A stretch of DNA of 64,000 nucleotides from CADEDV01 sp964596345 (GTDB lineage Bacteria; Bacteroidota; Bacteroidia; Chitinophagales; Chitinophagaceae), in contig CAZQSZ010000003.1 in assembly GCA_964596345.1 (NCBI GenBank), positions 62,001-126,000 on the forward strand. The letters are read 5' to 3'. Below the pieces are notes generated by a model. The model was not told the DNA's origin and searched no databases. It saw only the letters and a program-made list of their open reading frames with translations. A program made the position numbers and the translations under genes. Positions 26,966 through 34,655 of the stretch are shown here, piece by piece. Numbering within the stretch: the first letter of the stretch is position 1; each line of letters begins with the position of its first letter.

Positions 26966-28024
26966 ATGGGAAAAAAGATACAGTTAACGATACCAGCACC
27001 CTGCCATGAAAACTGGGAAGCGATGACGCCGGTGGAGAAAGGACGTTTTTGTGCTGCCTGCCAGAAGCAGGTCATGGATTTCAGCCGTATGAATGACCGG
27101 CAGGTGGCTGAATTTTTTAAGAAACCTTCCACCGGTTCGGTATGCGGCCGCTTTATGCAGGACCAGTTACAGCGGGACATGGAAATACCTGTGAAGAGAA
27201 TACCGTGGGTGAAATATTTTTTCCAGTTTGCTATACCGGCGTTTTTTGTTTCTGCTAAAGCAAAAGCGCAGGGAGAAGTGAGAGTGATCAGTTCAAGACC
27301 TGCTGTGACTAGTGAACAACTTATAACGGTTGGTAAGGTTGTTCCTGAGGTATGTAGTTTGCCGGTGCCCCGAAATACCCCTGCATCTGCAATATCCGTT
27401 AAAAATAATCTTACCATTAAGGGACTTATTACGGATGAATACAACAACCCGGTGCAACATGTATCGGTCATTCTCAAAGGAACAAAATATGGAACGCAGA
27501 CAGACGGTAGTGGGTTATTCAGGTTAACAGCAATCCCCCGTGGGGAGAAAAAAATTATTCTCCAGATATCCTGTGTGGGGTTTGAAGCAATGGAAAAAGA
27601 AATCAGTTCGGATGAAATCACCAATGAAACAATCATCCGGATGCCTGCATTAGTACCCGCCATTGCTGGTGAAGTAGTCGTTGTCAGGGCAAAAAAGAAA
27701 AAGAAGAAAACTGTTAGTGAACCGGTTCCACTGGTGGAAGACCGCACTGTTACAGTTAATGAAACTGTATTCAAACTATTCCCTAATCCCGTTACTTCAG
27801 GTGGCAACCTGAACATTGAATGGAAACAACAGGAAGAAGGATATTATAATCTTGAAATCCTCAGCCTCGCCGGGCAGACCATCAAACAACAAACGATCTG
27901 GATCGATAAAGAAGCAAGGCTGTTAAGCATTGATATATCTCTTGCCAATCCCGGCACCTATATCATCCGCCTTAGCAATAAAAAAACAGGGAAAGCTTAC
28001 TCTGAGAAAATGATTATCCAATAA
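26966..28024 (+). CDS. Cys-motif, regulatory-domain and T9SS sorting protein
   Basis: A 352-residue protein starting 15 bases after the previous gene. Residues 1 to about 75 hold a Cys-containing domain (C13, C29, C32, C60; PCHENW and GRFCAACQKQVMDFS). Residues 80-103 are a hydrophobic segment with an AKAQG end that resembles a signal peptide inside the chain. A carboxypeptidase-regulatory-like domain spans about 148-228, then a Lys-rich linker, and a T9SS sorting domain (LFPNPV to KMIIQ) at about 269-352. The internal signal-like segment is odd. It is probably co-transcribed with the plug-domain gene. Confidence 0.75.
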   Translation: MGKKIQLTIPAPCHENWEAMTPVEKGRFCAACQKQVMDFSRMNDRQVAEFFKKPSTGSVCGRFMQDQLQRDMEIPVKRIPWVKYFFQFAIPAFFVSAKAKAQGEVRVISSRPAVTSEQLITVGKVVPEVCSLPVPRNTPASAISVKNNLTIKGLITDEYNNPVQHVSVILKGTKYGTQTDGSGLFRLTAIPRGEKKIILQISCVGFEAMEKEISSDEITNETIIRMPALVPAIAGEVVVVRAKKKKKKTVSEPVPLVEDRTVTVNETVFKLFPNPVTSGGNLNIEWKQQEEGYYNLEILSLAGQTIKQQTIWIDKEARLLSIDISLANPGTYIIRLSNKKTGKAYSEKMIIQ

Positions 28025-28029
28025 TAAAC

Positions 28030-28055
28030 TTTGTGCCCTTTGTGTCTTTGTGGGA
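28030..28055. repeat. CTTTGTG-type intergenic repeat
   Basis: Three close copies of a CTTTGTG/CYTTTGTG unit between two convergent genes. The unit recurs, less regularly, at 33312-33389. It looks like a degenerate dispersed repeat. Confidence 0.5.
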
Positions 28056-28059
28056 TATC

Positions 28060-28959
28060 TCATTTAAACGCCGGGTGAAAATTCTCCAGCGTCTTTCTTA
28101 AAAACTCCCGGTCAAGATGGGTATAGATCTCCGTGGTGGTAATACTCTCATGGCCCAGCATTTCCTGCACGGCCCGTAAATCTGCACCGCCTTCCACCAA
28201 ATGGGTGGCGAAGGAATGACGAAACGTGTGGGGTGATACTGTTTTTTTAATCCCGGCTTTTACCACCAGGTCCTTGATAATATAAAAGATCATCACCCTG
28301 GATAATTTACCACCCCGCTGGTTCAGGAACAGGATGTCTTCATTGCCGGGTTTCACAGGCATATGCACCCGGATCTTGTCTTTATAAATAGTGATGAATT
28401 TGATGGCACTGCTGCCGATAGGTACCAACCGTTCTTTATCGCCTTTGCCCAATACCCGGATAAAACCAACATCCAGGTAGAGCTGTGATATCCGCAGGTT
28501 CACCGCTTCTGTTACCCGCAAACCACAACTGTACATTGTTTCTAAAATGGCTTTATTCCTGCCACCTTCGGGTTTGCTGAGATCAATTTGCCCGATGATC
28601 GTTTCAATTTCCTCAAAGCTGAGAATATCGGGTAATGCTCTTTTTAATTTCGGGGCTTCCAATAATACGGTGGGGTCTTTCCGGCTGATCTGCTCAACCA
28701 GGCAATACTTGTAAAAAGCTTTGATGCCGGAAATGATACGGGCCTGGCTGGTATCGGTCATACCCAGTTCAGCTATCCATTTCACGAAGGACTGCAGGTC
28801 CTTCAGCTCCACATCCGCAGGTGATTTTAACGAAGAAGCCTCCTGCAGGTATTGCGTCAGTTTATCAATATCCCGCAGGTAGGCTTCAACAGAATGATCA
28901 GAGAGAGATTTCTCTAATTGCAGATAGGCTCTGAATCCTTTTTTATAAGGTTCCCACAC
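28060..28959 (-). CDS. xerD: site-specific tyrosine recombinase XerD
   Basis: A 299-residue tyrosine recombinase that resolves chromosome dimers at dif with XerC. The SAM-like N-terminal domain spans about 1-100, the catalytic domain about 110-299. The catalytic residues are R148 (CGLRVTE), K172 (GKGDKER), H244 and R247 (HTFRH), H270 (LGHESI) and Y279 (IYTH). It starts 10 bases after a lipoprotein gene on the same strand. The dif site is not in view. Confidence 0.93.
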   Translation of the reverse strand: MWEPYKKGFRAYLQLEKSLSDHSVEAYLRDIDKLTQYLQEASSLKSPADVELKDLQSFVKWIAELGMTDTSQARIISGIKAFYKYCLVEQISRKDPTVLLEAPKLKRALPDILSFEEIETIIGQIDLSKPEGGRNKAILETMYSCGLRVTEAVNLRISQLYLDVGFIRVLGKGDKERLVPIGSSAIKFITIYKDKIRVHMPVKPGNEDILFLNQRGGKLSRVMIFYIIKDLVVKAGIKKTVSPHTFRHSFATHLVEGGADLRAVQEMLGHESITTTEIYTHLDREFLRKTLENFHPAFK

Positions 28960-28969
28960 GGAGTCTTGT

Positions 28970-29626
28970 TTATTCGATCTTGATCGTTTTTTCTTTGGCC
29001 TGGAGTTTACTGTTGATATTGATATTGGCCCATATCCTGGTTTTGCTTACATGGATCGAATCAAAAGTACCATGCACATTGTTATGGTCAATATCCAGTT
29101 TGGTATTGTTCAGCAGCATCCGGTCGATCTTGCCATTCTCCATATTCTGAGCATAGATGAAAGTCTCATCGTAGTAAGCGATCACCCCTTCCTCCACATT
29201 GAATTTCTTATCAAAATTATTGAGGGCACTGGTATAGATACTCCACTTGTCTGATTTGCTGTAAGGCAGCTTTACCAAAAAGCCACGGCCGGTGATGCAA
29301 TCATTGTATTTCAGCCAGGCATAAGAAGTATCCTTAAAATAACAGGAGATAAAATTCTTATTGATCCGGGCCTCTTTGCCCACCAGCTCCATATAACCCA
29401 TTTTGCGGGTTGTTTCCAGCCGTTTATTGCTCCAGGATATTGTATCAGGATTACAGCCTTTGAAACTGATCGTTACAAAAGGACTGTCGGGATGCGGGTG
29501 GTTAAAAGTAATCGGCTGATCCGAACAGGCCGTATCGCAAAAATTGGGCGGGGCAGAAGAAGAACTGCAGGCACTGAAGGACCAGGTAACGAAACTGGCA
29601 GCAACAAGGACTAAAATAAATCGCAT
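28970..29626 (-). CDS. hypothetical lipoprotein
   Basis: A 218-residue protein with a lipoprotein signal (lipobox SFSAC, Cys 20) and several Cys in the first 60 residues (CSSSS, CDTAC). The rest has beta-strand-like repeats with mixed charge (KWSIYTSALNNF, NVEEGVIAYYDETFIYAQ). No family is recognised. It lies 10 bases upstream of xerD, on the same strand, but the link is probably only positional. Confidence 0.65.
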   Translation of the reverse strand: MRFILVLVAASFVTWSFSACSSSSAPPNFCDTACSDQPITFNHPHPDSPFVTISFKGCNPDTISWSNKRLETTRKMGYMELVGKEARINKNFISCYFKDTSYAWLKYNDCITGRGFLVKLPYSKSDKWSIYTSALNNFDKKFNVEEGVIAYYDETFIYAQNMENGKIDRMLLNNTKLDIDHNNVHGTFDSIHVSKTRIWANININSKLQAKEKTIKIE

Positions 29627-29730
29627 ATGTATTGGGTTTTATAGTCAAACAAAAATAACCATTGAGGACTATCCTTACTAAAATTCTTTTCCGCTGTTGG
29701 TGGAAAGCGTTCAAGTAGTATCTTCGGCGC

Positions 29731-30243
29731 ATGAGTGAAAAACAAGTGAATACGCTGCGAAAGTTTAAGCAGCAGATGCCGAAGAACCGCCGCCGCTTCC
29801 GCACCTTCCTGACCAAACTGGAAAAAAAAGCTCCCAAAGGAATTGAGAAGATAACTGCTGCCATTGAAAAAGAAGTATGGCAGGAAGTGGATTGCCTCAC
29901 CTGTGCCAATTGCTGCAAAACGATGACGCCGACATTCACGGCAGCTGACCTGAAACGGATCTCTGCCCATTTCGGGCAAACGGTGGAGGAGTTCAAAGAA
30001 AAATGGTTGTACAAAGAAAGAGGCAGCGGCGACTGGATGAATAAAAAACAACCCTGCCAGTTCCTGAACCTGAAAGACAATAAATGCAGCATCTACGAAA
30101 TACGGCCGGATGACTGTGCCGGCTTCCCGCATTTGCCCAAACGCATGAAAGATTATGTGCATGTACACAAACAGAACGTGGAATACTGTCCGGCTACCTA
30201 CAAGATGGTGGAGAAAATGATCGGGCAGATTGATGTGAAGTAG
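29731..30243 (+). CDS. YkgJ-family cysteine cluster protein
   Basis: A 170-residue protein with the family Cys set: CLTCANCC (CxxCxxCC) near residue 55, then a C near 109 and C...Y..RPDDCAGFP further on. It is thought to bind zinc or an iron-sulfur cluster. No reaction is known. A TTG (29697) and TATCTTCG (29719-29726) pair sits just before the ATG, spaced 19 bases apart, and would give a very short or absent leader. Confidence 0.88.
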   Translation: MSEKQVNTLRKFKQQMPKNRRRFRTFLTKLEKKAPKGIEKITAAIEKEVWQEVDCLTCANCCKTMTPTFTAADLKRISAHFGQTVEEFKEKWLYKERGSGDWMNKKQPCQFLNLKDNKCSIYEIRPDDCAGFPHLPKRMKDYVHVHKQNVEYCPATYKMVEKMIGQIDVK

Positions 30244-30245
30244 AA

Positions 30246-30282
30246 ATGGACCACAGACGATGGACGACAGACCACAGCCGGG
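30246..30282. repeat. ATGGACNAC-type intergenic repeat
   Basis: Short degenerate copies of a GGACNAYNG unit in the gap between two convergent genes. A similar set, in the opposite orientation, lies at 33883-33915 before rnhA. Confidence 0.45.
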
Positions 30283-30289
30283 CTCGTTT

Positions 30290-30646
30290 CTAAAGAAAGA
30301 CGTCTTCCAATAAGAAGAATTCCGGTTCTTTATTCTTGAAGAGTGTTATAGCCAGTACATCATATTGCATCCATTTATAACCGGGGTTGTGAAATAAGAA
30401 TTCATCGGCTGCCCGTTGCAGGTTTTTGAATTTTCGTTTCGTTACACTGTCTTCGGGATGGCCGAAAGGCGAATCTTTTCTTGCCTTTACTTCGATAATA
30501 TGCAGTTTCTCTTTTTTGCTGGCAATGATATCGATCTCGTAGTGCGAATGCCGCCAGTTGATGTGTAAAATCTGATAGCCTTTTTCCTGCAGCCATTTTG
30601 CCGCCATCACTTCGCCTTCCTTTCCCAAATCATTATGTGAGGCCAT
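30290..30646 (-). CDS. YraN family (UPF0102) nuclease-like protein
   Basis: A 118-residue protein of the restriction-endonuclease-like fold. The opening GKEGEVMAAKWLQEKGYQI and the motif YEIDIIA...LHIIEVKARKDSPFG carry the PD-(D/E)xK-type residues (D, EVK). The YraN family has no firmly known role; it is a candidate nuclease. It is divergent from manA with a 39-base gap. Confidence 0.9.
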   Translation of the reverse strand: MASHNDLGKEGEVMAAKWLQEKGYQILHINWRHSHYEIDIIASKKEKLHIIEVKARKDSPFGHPEDSVTKRKFKNLQRAADEFLFHNPGYKWMQYDVLAITLFKNKEPEFFLLEDVFL

Positions 30647-30685
30647 GCTGTATCTTTACAGTAAGTTATTAAAAGAATTTTATCC

Positions 30686-31906
30686 ATGAAAGGAATAGCA
30701 GGGCTTCAGGGTACGGTTAAACATTATGATTGGGGCGGCACTCAACTCATCCCTTTTTTATTACAGGTAAACAACAGCGAAGGAAAACCTTTCGCTGAAT
30801 ACTGGATGGGTGTTCATCCATTGGCGGATGGCATCGTGGAAGACGGAACAGGAGGCACAGCCGTTTTAAAGGATATCATCAACAGCAATAAGGAACAAAC
30901 CCTGGGAGAAAGGGTGAACAGCCGGTTTGGTAACCTGCCTTATTTGCTTAAAGCCATGGATGTAAAAGATATGTTGTCCATCCAGGTGCATCCTTCTAAA
31001 AAAGCGGCCGAAGCCGGATTTGCTGCTGAAAATGGAGCTGGTATTCCACTTACCGCAGGCAACAGGAATTATAAAGATGATAATCACAAGCCCGAACTGG
31101 CCATGGCGCTGAATGATTTCTGGTTATTACATGGATTTAAATCGGAAGCCGCAATACTAAAAATTTTTGACCGGGTTAAAGAACTAAGTGGGTTGAAAGC
31201 ACTATTTCAATCAGGCGGGTATGAAGCCCTGTACAGCAAAGTGATGAAGATGCCGCAGGAAGAAGTGGATCGCCTGTTAAAGCCATTGGTGGAACGGATC
31301 ATTCCTTTGTATAAAGAGGGTAAGCTCGACAAATCGCAGGAAGATTTCTGGGCAGCAAGGGCGGCCATAACCTATTCACAAAGCAATCATATTGACCGGG
31401 GTATATTCTCTGTTTATTTTTTTAATATACTGCACCTGAAAAAAGGACAGGCCATTTTCCAGGATGCCGGTATCCCGCATGCTTACCTCGAAGGACCCAA
31501 TGTGGAGATCATGGCGAATTCTGATAATGTGTTGCGGGGAGGATTAACGACCAAACATATTGATGCCGGCGAGTTGCTGAAACATGTGAAATTTGAAGCC
31601 ACGAAATACGAGATATTAAAAGGAGAGTGGCATGGCCTGGAAAGGATCTACCTGACCAGTGCCCCGGATTTCCGGCTCAGTGCCTTTGAACTGGATCCCG
31701 GCGAAAAGGCAGGCTTCACAGCTGGTACCACGGAAATATTGTTATTAACGGAAGGGGAGGTTACCCTTACCAATGGAACAGAGAGCATCCGGCTGTTACC
31801 GGGAAAGCCTTCTGCAGTGGTCTTTGCCGGGCAAAAAGTGCAACTGGAAGCGCATAAGGTATCAGCGGTTTACAGGGCTACCGTTCCTGTTCACAATGGT
31901 GAATAA
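30686..31906 (+). CDS. manA: mannose-6-phosphate isomerase, class I
   Basis: Zinc enzyme that interconverts mannose-6-phosphate and fructose-6-phosphate. The 406 residues include the zinc ligands in SIQVHP, HKPE and GIPHAYL, the HYDWGG opening, and NSDNVLRGGLTTKHID. The gene is monocistronic by spacing. A TATCTTTA element (one mismatch to TAnnTTTG) lies at 30651-30658. Confidence 0.93.
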   Translation: MKGIAGLQGTVKHYDWGGTQLIPFLLQVNNSEGKPFAEYWMGVHPLADGIVEDGTGGTAVLKDIINSNKEQTLGERVNSRFGNLPYLLKAMDVKDMLSIQVHPSKKAAEAGFAAENGAGIPLTAGNRNYKDDNHKPELAMALNDFWLLHGFKSEAAILKIFDRVKELSGLKALFQSGGYEALYSKVMKMPQEEVDRLLKPLVERIIPLYKEGKLDKSQEDFWAARAAITYSQSNHIDRGIFSVYFFNILHLKKGQAIFQDAGIPHAYLEGPNVEIMANSDNVLRGGLTTKHIDAGELLKHVKFEATKYEILKGEWHGLERIYLTSAPDFRLSAFELDPGEKAGFTAGTTEILLLTEGEVTLTNGTESIRLLPGKPSAVVFAGQKVQLEAHKVSAVYRATVPVHNGE

Positions 31907-31934
31907 ATAGACCGGGCAATTAGCCCAATTCTGT

Positions 31935-31942
31935 TATTTTTG
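31935..31942 (+). promoter_or_regulatory. Bacteroidota-type -7 element
   Basis: TATTTTTG fits TAnnTTTG exactly, 49 bases before the ATG of the DUF6580-like gene at 31992. The GGGCAATTAGCCC hairpin just upstream may belong to the end of the manA transcript. Confidence 0.4.
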
Positions 31943-31991
31943 CCACTGATTCACGGGGCTCAAGTTTCAAATCCCGGTTCAATTACAAATT

Positions 31992-32561
31992 ATGAAGATC
32001 AACGGACGTTTTATAGTGTTTACGGTGATACTGGTGGCTGTAGCTACTGCCTGTAAGTTCTTTTTCGGACCCGACCTGGATATGTCCGGTTTTTCACCCA
32101 TGTTTGCTATCGCCCTGTTTTCCGGTATGATCATTAAAGACCGGGATAAATCCTTCTTATTACCACTGATCGCTTTATTCATCAGCGATATGCTGATACA
32201 GGTATTATATACACAGCACCTGTTTCCTTACGCCGGTATTTACAACGGCCAGTGGAAAATATATGCCATCCTGATGCTGTCCACCCTGATCGGCTGGGCT
32301 TTAAAAGGAAGAAGCTATACCCGTTTATTGACAGGCGCTATTGCAGCACCTACAGTTTTCTTTTTGGTGTCTAATTTCCTGGTATGGACAGGTACTACGG
32401 AAGCTGTTTATACAAAAGATTTCAGCGGGCTGATGACCTGTTATACTGCTGCATTACCTTTTTATAAAAATGCACTGGTGGCCACTTTGTTGTTCCTGCC
32501 TGCTGTATTGTTCGTGTACAATATGATGATGGAAAGAAAGGCGAAATTGATCCTTGCATAA
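31992..32561 (+). CDS. DUF6580-like membrane protein
   Basis: A 189-residue inner-membrane protein with about five helices (TVILVAVATACKFFFG, FSPMFAIALFSGMII, FLLPLIALFISDMLIQ, LLTGAIAAPTVFFLVSNFLVW, NALVATLLFLPAVLF). The pattern FSPMFAIALFSG and SDMLIQ matches the Bacteroidota DUF6580 family, whose helices resemble the substrate-binding S components of ECF transporters. No function is established. It is followed by a terminator and the facing DUF71 gene. Confidence 0.7.
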   Translation: MKINGRFIVFTVILVAVATACKFFFGPDLDMSGFSPMFAIALFSGMIIKDRDKSFLLPLIALFISDMLIQVLYTQHLFPYAGIYNGQWKIYAILMLSTLIGWALKGRSYTRLLTGAIAAPTVFFLVSNFLVWTGTTEAVYTKDFSGLMTCYTAALPFYKNALVATLLFLPAVLFVYNMMMERKAKLILA

Positions 32562-32583
32562 TATCGCTGATTAAAAGATAGTG

Positions 32584-32617
32584 AAAGCATCCGCAGATTA
32601 AAAGCGGGTGCTTTTTT
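32584..32617 (+). terminator. Rho-independent terminator
   Basis: AAAGCATCCGC (32584-32594) pairs with GCGGGTGCTTT (32604-32614) with one G-U pair, a 9-base loop and a T run. It lies between the convergent genes at 31992 and 32632. Confidence 0.75.
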
Positions 32618-32631
32618 GTTAAGTGTTGTCA

Positions 32632-33294
32632 TCAGCCAACCGGCCCCGTTAATTCCAGTTTTGCAAACCAGTAATTGCCATGCTGCAATTTTTCTGTTAC
32701 ACTAACACTGATCCGTTCGCTGAACAAAGGGCAATCCAGTACCAATGTATGGTACTCGCCGTTTTCTCCACAGGCATCAATACCCATGCTTTCTAATTCA
32801 TCGACCAGGGCAGGAGTGATGCGCTGACCAATGAACCGTTCGCCCATGGTTGCATTACAACTCACAATGATCGTTTCAATACCGGCTTCCAGCATCTGCA
32901 TGACCAGTGACTTCCGGTCTTGCTGCCACAAGGGAAGCACGGCTGTTAGTCCTGCATTCGCACAAACTTTTTCTTCCCAGTCGCGGTGCGGTTGCAGGTC
33001 AATATCACCAAATACGGCATGCGTAAGATGGTACTCCTCTTTTAATTTGGAAAGTGCGGCAGTAAAATGCCGTTCATATTCTTCCCAGGAACTGCTGATC
33101 AAATGTGCAGGTAGGTTAGCCGCAGCCGCCTGTGCTTCCAGTATGGCAGCCGGAATCCCATGCGAACGGGATATCTTGCCTTCTTCATTTAATACATTCA
33201 GTAATACTCTCGGTACATAGCCCAACTGAATTGCCTGCATCAGTGCAAAGCAACTGTCTTTGCCACCACTCCAGGAGCATAGTGCGTCTTTCAT
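32632..33294 (-). CDS. DUF71/COG2102 family ATP-binding protein (diphthine-ammonia-ligase-like)
   Basis: The ATG at 33294 gives 220 residues and the family opening, a PP-loop motif SGGKDS (residues about 9-14). GDIDLQPHRDWEE, SCNATMGERFIGQ and GENGEYHTLVLDCPLF are characteristic of DUF71. In archaea and eukaryotes the family makes diphthamide, but bacteria lack it; comparative genomics has linked bacterial members to cobalamin salvage. Its exact substrate here is unknown. Confidence 0.85.
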   Translation of the reverse strand: MKDALCSWSGGKDSCFALMQAIQLGYVPRVLLNVLNEEGKISRSHGIPAAILEAQAAAANLPAHLISSSWEEYERHFTAALSKLKEEYHLTHAVFGDIDLQPHRDWEEKVCANAGLTAVLPLWQQDRKSLVMQMLEAGIETIIVSCNATMGERFIGQRITPALVDELESMGIDACGENGEYHTLVLDCPLFSERISVSVTEKLQHGNYWFAKLELTGPVG

Positions 33295-33311
33295 ATTTTT
33301 AATATAGTTGG

Positions 33312-33389
33312 AAACACAAGGACAGTAAGGCACAACGACACGTAGTTGAATTTCTCCCGTGTCTTGCTGTTTCCGTGTCTTAGTGGTTC
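33312..33389. repeat. inverted pair of CACAAGGACA/TGTCTTGCTG repeats
   Basis: The left arm (33312-33342) and the reverse complement of the right arm (33358-33389) share most positions (both end in ACACG) and would form an imperfect hairpin of about 75 bases between rnhA and the DUF71 gene. The unit is related to the one at 28030. Confidence 0.5.
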
Positions 33390-33399
33390 AAAACATTTT

Positions 33400-33876
33400 T
33401 TATGTAGCTGTTCCTTCATACCCTTCATCATGCAACAGTGTATGATGACTTCCATCCGCTGCTTCCGTGGCCAGTTCATCACAACGATTGTTATACGGGT
33501 TATCTGCATGTCCTTTCACCCATTTGAATTTGATCGTATGCTTCTTCGACAATTCATAAAATTCCCGCCACAGGTCAGGGTTCTTCTTACCACCTTTAAA
33601 ATTCGTTTTGATCCAGTTCTTCAGCCAGCCTTCTTCCCAGGCTTTCACTACGTACTGGCTGTCGGAATAAATGGTCACATGCATGCCGTCTTTTTTCAAC
33701 GCTTTCAACCCGGCGATCACAGCCATTAATTCCATCCGGTTATTGGTAGTATGCTTATAGCCCTGTGATAATTCTTTACGGTGATCACCACTCATTAAGA
33801 TGACGCCGTAGCCGCCCGGTCCCGGGTTTCCCCTCGCTGATCCGTCGGTGTATATCGTGATGTTAGTTGATGACAT
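33400..33876 (-). CDS. rnhA: ribonuclease HI
   Basis: Cuts the RNA strand of RNA-DNA hybrids. The ATG at 33876 gives 158 residues. The catalytic carboxylates are present: D in YTDGSARGNPGPGG, E in NNRMELMAV, D in YSDSQYVV and D in NNRCDELA. Upstream of that ATG the open frame only passes through a degenerate intergenic repeat, so the longer start is rejected. Confidence 0.95.
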   Translation of the reverse strand: MSSTNITIYTDGSARGNPGPGGYGVILMSGDHRKELSQGYKHTTNNRMELMAVIAGLKALKKDGMHVTIYSDSQYVVKAWEEGWLKNWIKTNFKGGKKNPDLWREFYELSKKHTIKFKWVKGHADNPYNNRCDELATEAADGSHHTLLHDEGYEGTAT

Positions 33877-33882
33877 AATTAG

Positions 33883-33915
33883 AGTCCATAGTCCATGGCC
33901 GATAGTCCATAGACG
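33883..33915. repeat. GTCCATAG-type intergenic repeat
   Basis: Three degenerate copies of a GTCCATAG/GTCCATGG unit just before rnhA. It resembles, in reverse orientation, the set at 30246-30282. Confidence 0.45.
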
Positions 33916-34004
33916 TTTCATTAAAGTATTTGGCTGTTGATCGGGGTGTAAAATAATGTAAACGGGAGGAAAATTACAGTTTAACTATTGAGTGGAAAAA
34001 TTTG

Positions 34005-34544
34005 TTACGCTTCATTCATCAAGTTGGTAAACGCAGTGATCAATTGTTGTACTTCCTGCAACGTAGCGGCATCGGTGATGCTGTTATCCGGAGCCACTTT
34101 TGTTTTGATAAAGGGAATAAGCAACTGTGTTTCCCCGGGTATTTTTGCTTCGATCACATACAATGTTTCCAGTAAAGCCGCATGCCCTTTCTTACCCACC
34201 GAAGAAGCCGTGATCAATGCCACAGGTTTATGGGAGAATTCCATGGAGGATACCGTCCAGTCGATCGCATTCTTCAACGTGCCGGGGACACCCATTGCAT
34301 ATTCCGGTGTGCAGATAAGTATGCCATCGGCTTCTTTCAATTGCTTTCTGAACTGTATGATCGCCGGAGGCGGGTTATCGGTATCATCATCCGGGTTAAA
34401 AGGAGGAATGCCCATCAGCCCGTTAAAAACAGTAATGGAAAATAAATCCCTGCCCAGCTCTTCAATAGCTTTGATCAGGTGCAGGTTACTGGAATTGGCC
34501 CGGGTACTACCGGATATCGCCAGCACATTTTTCTTTAGGGACAT
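34005..34544 (-). CDS. NADPH-dependent FMN reductase family protein
   Basis: A 179-residue flavodoxin-like protein. The FMN-binding motif GSTRANSSN follows the first strand, and TPEYAMGVPGTLKNAIDW is the conserved PEY...P..LKNAiDW segment of the family. It probably reduces quinones, flavin or azo compounds; the substrate is unknown. The gene is co-directional with the acyl-CoA carboxylase gene, separated by a 111-base gap carrying an imperfect palindrome. Confidence 0.9.
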   Translation of the reverse strand: MSLKKNVLAISGSTRANSSNLHLIKAIEELGRDLFSITVFNGLMGIPPFNPDDDTDNPPPAIIQFRKQLKEADGILICTPEYAMGVPGTLKNAIDWTVSSMEFSHKPVALITASSVGKKGHAALLETLYVIEAKIPGETQLLIPFIKTKVAPDNSITDAATLQEVQQLITAFTNLMNEA

Positions 34545-34570
34545 AAATGTCTTTACTCATTGTTTTTATT

Positions 34571-34649
34571 GAACACGGATAAGACAGATACAACGGATTT
34601 GCACTGATTTTATCTGTGTAAATCTATCCAACCCGTGTCATCCGTGTTC
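34571..34649. repeat. 79-base imperfect palindrome
   Basis: Perfect 10-base ends (GAACACGGAT and ATCCGTGTTC) with partly matching interior arms. It fills the gap between the flavin reductase and the acyl-CoA carboxylase genes, and resembles ACACGGAT-type dispersed repeats. Confidence 0.6.
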
Positions 34650-34655
34650 CATTTC

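Noticed and set aside
26926..27816. Long minus-strand open frame (296 residues) opposite the Cys-motif/T9SS gene
   Set aside because: It is antisense to a well-supported gene, has no signal peptide or family motif, and its Ser/Thr-rich translation is what the codon bias of the plus gene would produce.
31907..31991. tRNA or cobalamin riboswitch before the DUF6580-like gene
   Set aside because: GCCACTG and a TTTCAAATCCC segment look suggestive, but the gap is only 85 bases and lacks an acceptor stem, a B12 box or the other conserved riboswitch parts.
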